From Alphaproteobacteria bacterium (GTDB lineage Bacteria > Pseudomonadota > Alphaproteobacteria > JAEULC01), in contig JADZDN010000081.1 of NCBI GenBank assembly GCA_020851015.1, forward strand, positions 1 through 53,392: a DNA stretch of 53,392 bases, in the 5' to 3' direction. Shown here in pieces: positions 1 to 7,737 of this stretch. Position 1 is the first letter of the stretch. Every line of letters starts with the position of its first letter. The translations under genes and the position numbers were made by a program. The notes under the pieces were generated by a model, which saw only the letters and a program-made list of their open reading frames with translations, had not been told where the DNA came from and searched no databases.

Positions 1-102
1 GATGACATCGACCCCTTCAATCTACGTCTACGCCTCGGCGCAATCGCCAAACGCCGCCACGCAGGCAAACAGGCCTACCTCAAGAGCAGGCGAAACGCCT
101 GA
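1..102 (+). CDS. C-terminal tail of an unidentified protein (partial)
   Basis: Frame 1 is open from the window edge to a TGA at 100-102 and encodes 33 residues, rich in Arg/Lys/Ala (for example AIAKRRHAGKQAYLK). The start lies outside the window. I do not recognise the family; the basic, helical look would suit a DNA- or RNA-binding tail or a transposase remnant. Confidence is low because 33 open codons can occur by chance in GC-rich DNA. Confidence 0.25.
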   Translation, partial: DDIDPFNLRLRLGAIAKRRHAGKQAYLKSRRNA

Positions 103-312
103 CCCGCGGCCTTCGCCGGAAGGTTACCGAGATCTGGGAAGCCACGGCGGTCGATCGCTGAGGGCGAGCGGTCCCGGACCCTGATCGCACCCCTGGTCGG
201 CTTTTCGAGGTCGAGGACCTGGAGCCTTTCGAGGCGAGGGACGATATCGGAGCGGTTCTGGACGAGGAGGCCGTGTAACCGAAGACGCGTTAGCCTGTGC
301 ACAACCTATCGC
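103..312. other. Non-coding or decayed stretch
   Basis: No convincing gene. Frame 3 gives a short acidic peptide (LFEVEDLEPFEARDDIGAV) ending at a TAA near 280, interrupted upstream by a TGA, which could be the end of a decayed gene. The 3' end of the DUF35 gene lies just beyond on the other strand. Confidence 0.3.
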
Positions 313-717
313 TCATCGTGCCGGGCGAAACACGGGCAGCGAGATATCAGGCGTGATCTGCTCAAAGCTGACCTCAACCGTCATTCCGATGCGGATCTGC
401 GCGGGGTCGGCGGGCACATTGACCAGGTTGCTGGGCATCCGCGCCCCGCCCTCGAGTTCGACGATTGCCGTGACGTAAGGCACCAATTCCTTGAACGCGG
501 ACGTCGGCGCGCGGTGCACGATCGCGAAGCTGTGCAGAGTGCCGCGCCCGCCGGAGCGGATCCAATCGGTCGCGCGCGAGAAGCAGCTCGGACAAATGTC
601 GCGTGGATAGAAATAAATACGGTTGCAGGCAGTGCAATGGCGTAACCATAGCTCGCCCTCTTTCGCCTTCTGCCAGAAGAATTCGGATTCCGGCTGCGGG
701 ACGGGAGCAGGACGCAT
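313..717 (-). CDS. DUF35 Zn-ribbon/OB-fold protein, thiolase partner
   Basis: A 134-residue protein of the DUF35 (ChsH2 C-terminal/OB-fold) type, which normally partners a thiolase-fold or hydratase protein in acyl-CoA metabolism. An N-terminal rubredoxin-like zinc ribbon is seen as C28-x2-C31 and C42-x2-C45, followed by an OB-fold ending in a typical V-x-V-x-F-E strand. The ATG at 717 was chosen because it overlaps the thiolase stop (TAATG, one base shared) and gives the family's usual N-terminus; a longer in-frame extension to 816 would lie inside the thiolase gene and looks like a shadow. It is the last gene of a four-gene minus-strand operon (CoA-transferase A, B, thiolase-like, DUF35). 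Family assignment is secure; the acyl-CoA substrate is unknown. Confidence 0.9.
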   Translation of the reverse strand: MRPAPVPQPESEFFWQKAKEGELWLRHCTACNRIYFYPRDICPSCFSRATDWIRSGGRGTLHSFAIVHRAPTSAFKELVPYVTAIVELEGGARMPSNLVNVPADPAQIRIGMTVEVSFEQITPDISLPVFRPAR

Positions 718-1874
718 TATGCGACACCAAGCACAAGTGTCGCGGTGGAGGACAGGATGCCGCCAATGCCGTTGACCAGCGCAAGACGGCAGTGTGGGAC
801 CTGGCGCGCGCCGCATTCGCCGCGCAGTTGCCTGACCGCCTCGATCAGCAGGAAAATGCCATACATTCCCGTGTGAGTGTAACTAAGACCGCCGCCATTG
901 GTGTTGACCGCAAATGCGCCACCGGGCGCGGTGCGCTGCCCGGCGACGAAGTCGGGGCCCTCGCCCTTGGCGCAGAACCCGAGATCTTCTAGCGTGACGA
1001 GCGTGGTGTAGGTGAACGCGTCGTACAGCATCGCGAGATCAAGGTCAGCATGTCGCACACCCGCCATGGCCATCGCTTGCGGGCCGGTACGACGGCCGGT
1101 GGTGCTGGTTAGGTCGGGCATCTGGCTGATCATCGCGTGGTCGTGGCTTTCGGCGGCACCAAACACCCACACCGGCGGCTTGGGTAGATCGCGCGCGCGT
1201 TCTGCCGTGGTGACCACCACTGCGCCGCCAGCATCGGTCAGCAGGCAGCAATCCAGCAGGTGAAAGGGCCAGGCGATCCAGCGCGAGTTATGGTACTCGT
1301 CAAATGTCATCGGTTGGCGCATGAGCGCCCGCGGGTTGAGGCAGGCCCAGGCGCGCGTCGCGACGGCGATCTCGGCCAAGGCTTGGCGCGTACGCGCTTC
1401 GCCGAAGCGGTGCATGTAGCGCGTGCAGGCGATCGCATAGTTGACCGGAGCCCCAATGAACCCGTACGGCTCTTCGTACTGGAGGTGCGGCTGGTTGGTC
1501 TCTGGTGAGTTATTGACGTGCGCCGGTGACGGCACGCGCGCGCTGCGTCCGGTCTGACCGTGCGTTATGAGCGCGACCTCACAGAACCCGGCGCGGATGG
1601 CCGCAGTGGCATGCGCGACATGTGCTTCGAACGAACCACCTCCCATCCAGGTCGAATCGCTATAGCGCGGCTCGATGCCCATATACTCCGCCGTCGCCAG
1701 CGTGGAGATGCGCGCGGTAAATACAGCATCGACATCAGACTTGCACAGGCCAGCGTCGGCGAGGGCATTGTGCGCCGCCTCGGCGTGATGCTGCAGCGCG
1801 GATTTGTGTGGCACGATGCCAATCTCGTCGGATTCGGCAACCCCGACGATGGCGACGTCGCGCATTCGGCTCAT
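717..1874 (-). CDS. Thiolase-fold protein lacking the catalytic Cys
   Basis: A 385-residue thiolase-superfamily protein of the SCP2-thiolase/'acetyl-CoA acetyltransferase' type that pairs with DUF35 proteins. At the place of the nucleophilic cysteine of true thiolases it reads W-M-G-G-G-S (residues 76-81), and the second cysteine motif (C-x-G) is replaced by NGIGG (368-372). The active-site His region is kept (H334 in SYTHTG). Such proteins are known to act, together with DUF35 partners, as CoA-dependent lyases or retro-aldolases (for example the Ltp2/ChsH2 type in steroid side-chain degradation) rather than as Claisen thiolases. The start overlaps the CoA-transferase B stop in an ATGA, so the pair is translationally coupled. 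I infer a C-C bond-breaking step on a CoA ester made by the transferase upstream. Confidence 0.85.
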   Translation of the reverse strand: MSRMRDVAIVGVAESDEIGIVPHKSALQHHAEAAHNALADAGLCKSDVDAVFTARISTLATAEYMGIEPRYSDSTWMGGGSFEAHVAHATAAIRAGFCEVALITHGQTGRSARVPSPAHVNNSPETNQPHLQYEEPYGFIGAPVNYAIACTRYMHRFGEARTRQALAEIAVATRAWACLNPRALMRQPMTFDEYHNSRWIAWPFHLLDCCLLTDAGGAVVVTTAERARDLPKPPVWVFGAAESHDHAMISQMPDLTSTTGRRTGPQAMAMAGVRHADLDLAMLYDAFTYTTLVTLEDLGFCAKGEGPDFVAGQRTAPGGAFAVNTNGGGLSYTHTGMYGIFLLIEAVRQLRGECGARQVPHCRLALVNGIGGILSSTATLVLGVA

Positions 1875-2557
1875 CGCACGACCGTCTGAACTTGGCGCAG
1901 GTCGGACGCGGGCTCAATGGGCGCATCGGAAAGCCCTCTCACTTCCTCCACCGACCAGCCTGGCGCAATCTCGCGCATCAGGAAATACTCGCCTTTGGGT
2001 TCGAACAGTCCGAGGTTGGTCATCAGCAGCGTCATTCGTCTGCGTGAGGTCACCGGTGCCGTGCAGTGCCGCTTGACCCGCGGTTCACCCCGTTTGGTAC
2101 TGTGCTCCATCACGATGAACACGCGTTGTGCACCGGCCGCGAGGTCCATTGCACCGCCGATCGCACCGCCACGGCGTCCGGCTAGCTTCCAGTTGCCAAA
2201 ATCGCCGTTGCAAGCGGCCTCGAATGCTCCCATTACGGTCACATGCAGCCGGCCGCTTCGCACGAAGCCGAATGAGTCGGCGTGGCTCATGATGGCGGCG
2301 CCCGGAACTAGCGTGATGTACTCGTTGGCTGCATTGACAAGATGCGCATCCTTGCGACCAGGCGCGGCGGGAGGCCCGGCTCCTAGCACCCCATTCTCGG
2401 AATGTAGCAGCACCGTGCGCTGGCCGAAGTCATAGTTGGCGCACAGAGTCGGCAGACCCGCGCCAAGATTGGCCACCCAGCCATCTTCAAACTCCATCGC
2501 TAGCCGGTCGCACATCGCCTGCCGATCCAAGACTGGACGATCGTTTTGCTCAGCCAT
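1871..2557 (-). CDS. CoA-transferase family protein, subunit B
   Basis: Beta subunit of a family I CoA-transferase (3-oxoacid/glutaconate CoA-transferase type), 228 residues from the chosen start. The family's catalytic glutamate lies in the S-E-N-G motif (E54, HSENGVLGAGP). With subunit A it would move CoA from a donor such as succinyl-CoA or acetyl-CoA to a carboxylic acid in the cytoplasm. The ATG at 2557 overlaps the subunit A stop by 8 bases; an upstream in-frame ATG at 2578, preceded by GGTGGTGA, is an alternative and adds seven residues. It ends in an ATGA overlap with the thiolase-like gene. The acid substrate is not evident; the setting suggests a branched or oxo acid produced by the aminotransferase of the divergent arm. 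Confidence 0.88.
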   Translation of the reverse strand: MAEQNDRPVLDRQAMCDRLAMEFEDGWVANLGAGLPTLCANYDFGQRTVLLHSENGVLGAGPPAAPGRKDAHLVNAANEYITLVPGAAIMSHADSFGFVRSGRLHVTVMGAFEAACNGDFGNWKLAGRRGGAIGGAMDLAAGAQRVFIVMEHSTKRGEPRVKRHCTAPVTSRRRMTLLMTNLGLFEPKGEYFLMREIAPGWSVEEVRGLSDAPIEPASDLRQVQTVVR

Positions 2558-3272
2558 TGGCGTTGTCCCGGATGCCATGAGACGGAATCACCACCATGCG
2601 ATCTACATAGACGAAGGGCGTGTGGATCTTGTCTGGATCGAGTTCGCCTGGCTCGACCACCGGCTCCTCGATTTCGACGATCACGGTGCGCGCAGCCGTG
2701 GCCATTAATGGGCAGAGATTACGCTGCGACAATCGAAATTGGAGATTGCCGTAGCGATCGGCACGCCAAGCGCAAAGCAACGCGTAATCGGCCTTGATCG
2801 GCCTCTCGAACAGGTATTCGCGATCATCGATCGAGCGCACCTCGCGTCCTTCTGCCAGCTCCGTGCCGACACCGGTCGGAGTGTAGAAGCCGCCGATCCC
2901 TGCACCGCCGGCGCGGATGCGCTCCGCCAATGTGCCCTGCGGTACGAGCTCGGCCTCGATCTCACCATCCTGCACCATGCGCTCGAACACGGACGGATTG
3001 GACGGAATTACCGGCGCCGTAATGGTGCAGATCATCTTGCGAAAGCGCCCGGCGGCGACCAGGCGGCCTACGTCCCACGCATCCGTCGGAATGCTGCGGC
3101 CACCGCCGGCGCGATTAGAGACGCCGACCAGATTTTTGGCGCCTTGTCGCAACAAGGCAGCGATCAAATTGCGGGGCGTGCCAGGGGGGCCGAAGCCACC
3201 AAACATGATCGTCGCGCCGTCGCGCACATCCGCTACGGCCTCATCGAAGCTAGCGAGTAGCTTGTTGCGCAC
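2550..3272 (-). CDS. CoA-transferase family protein, subunit A
   Basis: Alpha subunit of a family I CoA-transferase, 240 residues. The N-terminal glycine-rich CoA-binding loop reads G-G-F-G-P-P-G-T-P (residues 25-33), followed by the usual N-R-A-G-G-G segment. The start is GTG at 3272 with GGAGGA four bases upstream. First gene of the leftward operon, divergent from the YCII gene with 127 bp between the start codons, which holds a perfect palindrome. Together with subunit B it should form an alpha/beta heterotetramer; homologous pairs annotated as glutaconate or 3-oxoadipate CoA-transferase show the same features, so the substrate remains open. Confidence 0.88.
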   Translation of the reverse strand: MRNKLLASFDEAVADVRDGATIMFGGFGPPGTPRNLIAALLRQGAKNLVGVSNRAGGGRSIPTDAWDVGRLVAAGRFRKMICTITAPVIPSNPSVFERMVQDGEIEAELVPQGTLAERIRAGGAGIGGFYTPTGVGTELAEGREVRSIDDREYLFERPIKADYALLCAWRADRYGNLQFRLSQRNLCPLMATAARTVIVEIEEPVVEPGELDPDKIHTPFVYVDRMVVIPSHGIRDNANG

Positions 3273-3324
3273 GAATTCCTCCGCCGCGAGCCAGACGCCA
3301 TATCATTGTCTCACTTTGTCTGCA

Positions 3325-3340
3325 AGAGCTATATAGCTCT
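3325..3340. promoter_or_regulatory. Perfect 16-bp palindrome in divergent promoter region
   Basis: AGAGCTATATAGCTCT is its own exact reverse complement and lies between the divergent starts at 3272 and 3400. Two copies of TTGTCT, ten bases apart, sit just to its left (3306-3311 and 3316-3321). An AT-core palindrome of this size is a plausible operator for the GntR/UTRA regulator encoded at the end of the rightward operon (9815-10657). The link to that regulator is inference. Confidence 0.55.
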
Positions 3341-3399
3341 AGATTTATTTCTCGAACCATGCTAGGGAATGCGTCAGAGCTTCCGGAGGATTGCTCAAC

Positions 3400-3720
3400 T
3401 TGTATTTCGTCATTCACTGTACCGACCGGTCCGATACTGCGGCGACGCGAGAGCGCCTGATGGCGGAGCATCGCGCCTATCTTGATAGCCAACTTGACAT
3501 AATTGTTTGGGCCGGCGCGCAGATGGACGATTCTGACCGGGTAATGCGCGGCAGCCTCTTCATCGTAAATGTGCCTGATCGCACTGCGGCGGAGGCGTTC
3601 TCGGCGGGGGACCCGTTCACGGCGGCCGGGGTATTCGCGCGCATCGAGATCAGCCGAGTCCGACGCGGCATTTTCCGGCCTGAGCTTGCGCGCACATCAG
3701 GTAAAGATACGGAGCTCTAG
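3400..3720 (+). CDS. YCII-family protein
   Basis: A small YCII-domain protein of 106 residues (ferredoxin-like dimeric alpha/beta fold). The start YFVIHCTDR and the later H-R-A-Y-L are typical of the family, whose conserved His is often proposed as catalytic. The TTG at 3400 was chosen: GGAGGA (3385-3390) lies nine bases before it and the protein then begins as family members usually do; an in-frame TTG at 3391 is directly adjacent to that Shine-Dalgarno and is less likely. First gene of the rightward operon, 58 bp ahead of a binding-protein gene. YCII proteins are common next to ring-cleavage and lactone pathways, but their chemistry is mostly unassigned. Confidence 0.85.
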   Translation: MYFVIHCTDRSDTAATRERLMAEHRAYLDSQLDIIVWAGAQMDDSDRVMRGSLFIVNVPDRTAAEAFSAGDPFTAAGVFARIEISRVRRGIFRPELARTSGKDTEL

Positions 3721-3778
3721 AGGTTCAGATGCTCTAAGCAGTTGGACGCCCAACCGAGGGCAAGAGGGAGGTGTGGAG

Positions 3779-4843
3779 ATGAGCGAGAAAATCACGCGTC
3801 GTACACTGGTGGGGTTCACCATCGCCGCAGGCGCCACCACCTGGATGGCGGCCCCGCTGCGTGCGCAGGACCGGATTACCATTCTAACCTTTGGTGGTGC
3901 GCTCGCTGAAGCGCAGCGCAAGACTTATTTCGAGCCCTTTACCAAGGCGACCGGCATCCAGGTGCTAGAGGATGAGTGGGCTGGCGAGATGGCCAAGCTG
4001 CGCGCGATGGTCCAGTCCGGCAACGTCACGTGGGACGTGATTGATTTGTCGGGCGGCCAGACCGACCGCGCCTGCGATGAAGGTCTAGTCGAGCCACTCG
4101 ATATCAATCAGTTTGGTGGCGCCGACAAGTTCGTACCCAACACGGTCCATGCGTGCGGCATTCCCACGCTCGTAGCCTCCATCGTGATCGGCTATAACGC
4201 AAGTAAGTTCCCAAACGGAGCGCCTAAAACGCTGGCGGACTTCTGGGATGCACATAAGTTTCCCGGTCCCCGAGCGCTGAAGAAATGGCCTAAGCACAAT
4301 TTGGAGTTCGCGCTAGCCGCCGATAACGTGCCGCCGGGCGAAGTCTACAAGCTGCTTGAGACCAAGGAGGGCGTTGATCGCGCGTTCCGCAAGCTCGACC
4401 AAATCAAGCCGCATGTAAAGGTCTGGTTCGATACCTGGGCGCAGCCGCAGCAACTGCTGATCGACGGTGAAGTCGTGATGTCGACCGGGACCAACGGTCG
4501 GCTCGCGGTCGCCGCAGCGAGCCATCCCGAGATCAACTGGATATGGGACCATCAGGGCTACGACTTAGATTTTTGGGGCGTGGTGAAGGGTGGTAAGAAC
4601 CGCGCAAACGCGGTGAAATTCATTGAGTTCGCCAGCCGCCCAGAAATCATGGCTGAGTTTCCCAAGCATATCCAGTACGGCCCCACAGTAAAGGCGGCAA
4701 TTGACAAGATGTCGCCGGAAATGGCCAAGAAGATGCCAACCAACCCCGCCAACATGCAGGGTGCCTGGAAGGTCAGCGGGCGCTACTGGGGCGACCATCA
4801 AGACGATCTGGAGGTGCGCTTCCAGGCTTGGCTGAACAAATGA
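3779..4843 (+). CDS. ABC importer binding protein (PotD-like, Tat signal)
   Basis: Periplasmic solute-binding protein of the spermidine/putrescine (PotD, family 1) type, 354 residues. A twin-arginine signal is visible (TRRTLVGF near residues 6-13, then a hydrophobic stretch ending APLRAQ near residue 30), so export is probably by Tat. The mature part begins with ITILTFGGALAE, the usual first strand of the group. The ATG at 3779 follows a purine-rich AGGGAGG at 3764-3770 that is ideally placed; the open frame extends to 3569 but that overlaps the YCII gene. Its transporter partners are PotA/B/C-like genes at 6583-9818, separated from it by an aminotransferase gene. The ligand is probably a small amine or amino-acid derivative, by inference from the family and the aminotransferase. 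Confidence 0.9.
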   Translation: MSEKITRRTLVGFTIAAGATTWMAAPLRAQDRITILTFGGALAEAQRKTYFEPFTKATGIQVLEDEWAGEMAKLRAMVQSGNVTWDVIDLSGGQTDRACDEGLVEPLDINQFGGADKFVPNTVHACGIPTLVASIVIGYNASKFPNGAPKTLADFWDAHKFPGPRALKKWPKHNLEFALAADNVPPGEVYKLLETKEGVDRAFRKLDQIKPHVKVWFDTWAQPQQLLIDGEVVMSTGTNGRLAVAAASHPEINWIWDHQGYDLDFWGVVKGGKNRANAVKFIEFASRPEIMAEFPKHIQYGPTVKAAIDKMSPEMAKKMPTNPANMQGAWKVSGRYWGDHQDDLEVRFQAWLNK

Positions 4844-4880
4844 GTTCGGCGGGCCAGGTGTGCGCATTCTACAAAGCCTT

Positions 4881-4898
4881 ATTCCCTCTCAAGGGAAT
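4881..4898 (+). promoter_or_regulatory. Short hairpin between binding protein and aminotransferase
   Basis: ATTCCCT and AGGGAAT form a perfect 7-bp stem with a CTCA loop, 26 bases before the aminotransferase start. There is no T-run, so it is not a classic terminator; it may protect the binding-protein mRNA end or lower read-through into the downstream enzyme and permease genes. Confidence 0.4.
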
Positions 4899-4924
4899 GG
4901 CCACCGTAAAGAAGGAATCTGGCC

Positions 4925-6286
4925 GTGAATAGCACTGCACCAGTACGGCGCAACGCGCTGCAATTTCCGGATTTCGAATCGCGGTCAGCACAGCTCTACG
5001 AGCGCGCCAAGAAGGTTCTGCCGGGCGGCAACACGCGCACCAGCGTCTACTGGCCCCCATATCAGGTCTACGCGGTGTCGGGTAACGGCAGTAAGGTGAC
5101 GGACGCCGATGGTATTGAGCGCGTCGATCTACAGAACAACTTCACTGCCCTGATCCATGGCCACGCTCAGCCGCTCGTGAGCGAGCGGATAATTGAGCAG
5201 GTGCGCAGGGGCACCGCGTTCGGCTTGACCACTGAGGCCGAAATTGAACTGGCAGAGCTCTTGTGCGCGCGCGTACCCAGCATCGAGCAAATCCGATTTG
5301 CCAATTCCGGTACCGAGGCGACGATGAATGCGATCAAACTCGCGCGCGCCTATACCGGCCGACCCAAATACGCGAAATGCGAGGGCGCCTATCACGGCAG
5401 CTCAGAGTTCGTTGAGGTTTCTATCGCCACTGGTCCGCACAATTGGGGCGAACTGGACGATCCGGCGCGCATTTCCGACTCATACGGCACGCCACAAGGC
5501 GTGCTCGACAACGTGGTACTCATTCCCTTCAATAATGTGGAGATCGCCGAACGTATTCTGGAGCGTCATGCGAAAGAGCTCGCAGGGGTCATGATCGATC
5601 CAATGCCGGTGCGCATTGGCATGGTTCAGGCGACACCGGACTTCCTGCAGATGATCCAACGCTTCTGCCGGCGTTCGGGCGCCCTGCTGATCTCCGATGA
5701 GGTGTTGAATTTCCGACTCAGCTATCGCGGGGCGCAAGGCGATTTCGGATACGATCCCGACGTGACCGCGCTTGGCAAGATCATTGGCGGCGGCCTTCCG
5801 GTCGGCGCGATCGGTGGCCGTGCCGAGATCATGCGCATGTTCGATCCGTCGGCCGGGCACAAAGTGTGGCATGGTGGCACGTTCAACGGCAATCCTGCAA
5901 CCATGGTTGCCGGGCATGCCACCATGGAGCTGATGACAGAGGAAGCCTATGCCGGGATCAACCGGCTCGGGGAGTTCGCGCGCACGCGGCTCCGGGAAGC
6001 GTTCGCCACAAGCGGCGTAAAGGGCCAGGTCGCCGGACGTGGATCGCTGTTCCGTATCCTGATGACCGACCGGCCCATGCAAGACTACCGCAGCTACTAT
6101 CCGAGCAAGGAAGAAAGTCTGCGTACTGAGTGGCTAATGCGATGGTCCGTCAATCACGGCTTCCTGCTGACCAAGGTTGGTATTGCGGCGCTTTCGACGG
6201 TAAACACCCAGTCGGAGATCGAACAGTTCTCTCAGATCGTGCATGATGGTTTGCTCGCTATGCGGCAAGAGGGGCTAACAGAGTGA
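4925..6286 (+). CDS. Class III PLP aminotransferase / GSA-aminomutase-like
   Basis: A class III (subgroup II) pyridoxal-phosphate enzyme of 453 residues, close in layout to glutamate-1-semialdehyde 2,1-aminomutase and omega-amino-acid transaminases. Visible landmarks are N-S-G-T-E-A (127-132, phosphate binding), the YHGS segment near 156-159, the cofactor Asp in S-D-E-V (D258) and the Schiff-base lysine in A-L-G-K-I-I-G-G-G (K285). The start is GTG at 4925 behind AAGAAGGAA. Because it sits inside an importer operon rather than with haem genes, it is most likely a catabolic amine or beta/gamma-amino-acid aminotransferase acting on the imported compound; the aminomutase name is a family resemblance only. 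Confidence 0.88.
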   Translation: MNSTAPVRRNALQFPDFESRSAQLYERAKKVLPGGNTRTSVYWPPYQVYAVSGNGSKVTDADGIERVDLQNNFTALIHGHAQPLVSERIIEQVRRGTAFGLTTEAEIELAELLCARVPSIEQIRFANSGTEATMNAIKLARAYTGRPKYAKCEGAYHGSSEFVEVSIATGPHNWGELDDPARISDSYGTPQGVLDNVVLIPFNNVEIAERILERHAKELAGVMIDPMPVRIGMVQATPDFLQMIQRFCRRSGALLISDEVLNFRLSYRGAQGDFGYDPDVTALGKIIGGGLPVGAIGGRAEIMRMFDPSAGHKVWHGGTFNGNPATMVAGHATMELMTEEAYAGINRLGEFARTRLREAFATSGVKGQVAGRGSLFRILMTDRPMQDYRSYYPSKEESLRTEWLMRWSVNHGFLLTKVGIAALSTVNTQSEIEQFSQIVHDGLLAMRQEGLTE

Positions 6287-6582
6287 TCTGACTCTCGATT
6301 GCAGCAACCGGCGCACCGCGTTTTGGACTCTCAGGCCATGTCAGCGCACAAACTCTTATGCCAGTATGATGCGCACGCCCGATTATGGCGACCGTGTTGC
6401 GCGAGTGGTGGACTTCTTAAGCACCCTGAACAGCCAGAGCATACGAGATTTGACGGCCGTCTTTCAGTCCGTGCTGGACCGCAATTGGCAGCTTCGTGGA
6501 CGCGATTGCGATTTTTTGGGGTGACGTCCCAACGTCGATCTCTTCGGGCGCAGCTCGTCGCGCAAAATTTTGGGTGCGCTTG
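6287..6582. other. 296-bp gap inside operon, no gene seen
   Basis: The open frames here are short and lack ribosome binding sites. I see no terminator and no conserved RNA fold. The ATPase reading frame is open back to 6496, but the protein upstream of residue 1 chosen here does not look like ATPase sequence. Confidence 0.4.
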
Positions 6583-7734
6583 ATGCAAAGCGGGGTTCTG
6601 CATCGCAGTGTTCTGCCGTCTAACGTCAACTATCCATCCGTGGCGTCGCCAGAACCGTTGGTGCGGTTCATCAACGTACAGAAGACCTATGACGGCGAGA
6701 TCCTGGTTGTGCGTGACCTCAATCTGTCCGTACGATGCGGTGAGTTTCTGACACTGCTGGGCCCGTCTGGATCGGGCAAGACCACCACGTTATTGATGCT
6801 GGCGGGCTTCGAGTATCCGACCGCCGGCCGCATCGAGCTCGATGGCCGCTCGCTCGAACGCGAGCCACCATATCGCCGCGACATCGGCATGGTGTTTCAG
6901 GATTATGCCCTCTTCCCGCACATGAGTGTGGTCGAGAACGTCGGCTTTCCGCTTAGTGTGCGGCGACGGCCAAAGCAAGAGATCCGCAATGCGGTGCAGG
7001 ATGCGCTGGCTATGGTAAAGCTGGACGGGTTCGAGGACCGGCGGCCGAACCAGCTGTCGGGCGGCCAGCAGCAACGCGTTGCGTTGGCCCGCGCCCTGGT
7101 ATTCCGGCCGCGGTTGGTCTTGATGGACGAGCCGCTAGGTGCCCTCGACAAGCAACTGCGCGAACAGATGCAGCTGGAAATAAAGCGGATCCAGCGGCAG
7201 CTCGGGGTCACCATGGTATATGTGACGCACGATCAGGCGGAAGCGTTGGTGATGTCCGACCGAATCGCGGTGTTCGCTAAGGGAAGCATCCGTCAGCTTG
7301 ACACTCCAGCCGAGCTTTATGAGCATCCACGCAGCGCCTTTGTGGCGCAGTTTCTCGGCGAGAACAACCAGCTCACCGGCCGTATCGTCGGTTTCCAAGG
7401 TGGCCTTGCCAACGTCGAACTCGACGGCGGCATTTGTGTCTTGGCCTTGCCAGTCGGAGCCGAAAGCGCAGGGGAGCAGACGCTGCTCTCGCTACGCCCT
7501 GAGCGCATATCGCTGGGCGCGGTGGAGGGCAGCTGCGAGAATCGGTTCAACGCTCGGGTATCAGAGTTGGTTTATCTCGGCGATCATCTGCGAGTGCGCG
7601 TGTCACTCGAGCCGGCTGCCATCGACCTCATCGCCAAGCTCCCGCTTGTCCGGCGACACATGAGCTTGGAGGTTGGCATGTCAGTCGACGTCGGCTGGGC
7701 GGCAGAGGATTGCCGTGTGCTGGCGGCACCTTGA
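6583..7734 (+). CDS. ABC importer ATPase (PotA-like)
   Basis: Cytoplasmic ATPase of a spermidine/putrescine-type importer, 383 residues from the ATG at 6583. Walker A is GPSGSGKT (60-67), Q-loop Q106, signature LSGGQ (158-162), Walker B LVLMDEP (178-184) and switch histidine in Y-V-T-H-D (H216); a TOBE domain follows from about residue 250. The first 20-25 residues before L-V-R-F-I are not conserved, and a GTG at 6640 is a possible alternative start; no strong Shine-Dalgarno decides between them. Three bases separate it from the first permease gene. It completes the importer whose binding protein is at 3779-4843. Confidence 0.9.
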   Translation: MQSGVLHRSVLPSNVNYPSVASPEPLVRFINVQKTYDGEILVVRDLNLSVRCGEFLTLLGPSGSGKTTTLLMLAGFEYPTAGRIELDGRSLEREPPYRRDIGMVFQDYALFPHMSVVENVGFPLSVRRRPKQEIRNAVQDALAMVKLDGFEDRRPNQLSGGQQQRVALARALVFRPRLVLMDEPLGALDKQLREQMQLEIKRIQRQLGVTMVYVTHDQAEALVMSDRIAVFAKGSIRQLDTPAELYEHPRSAFVAQFLGENNQLTGRIVGFQGGLANVELDGGICVLALPVGAESAGEQTLLSLRPERISLGAVEGSCENRFNARVSELVYLGDHLRVRVSLEPAAIDLIAKLPLVRRHMSLEVGMSVDVGWAAEDCRVLAAP

Positions 7735-7737
7735 CGC

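Noticed and set aside
4925..6286. hemL (glutamate-1-semialdehyde aminomutase for haem)
   Set aside because: Family resemblance only; the gene is embedded in an importer operon with CoA-transferase and thiolase genes, not with haem genes.
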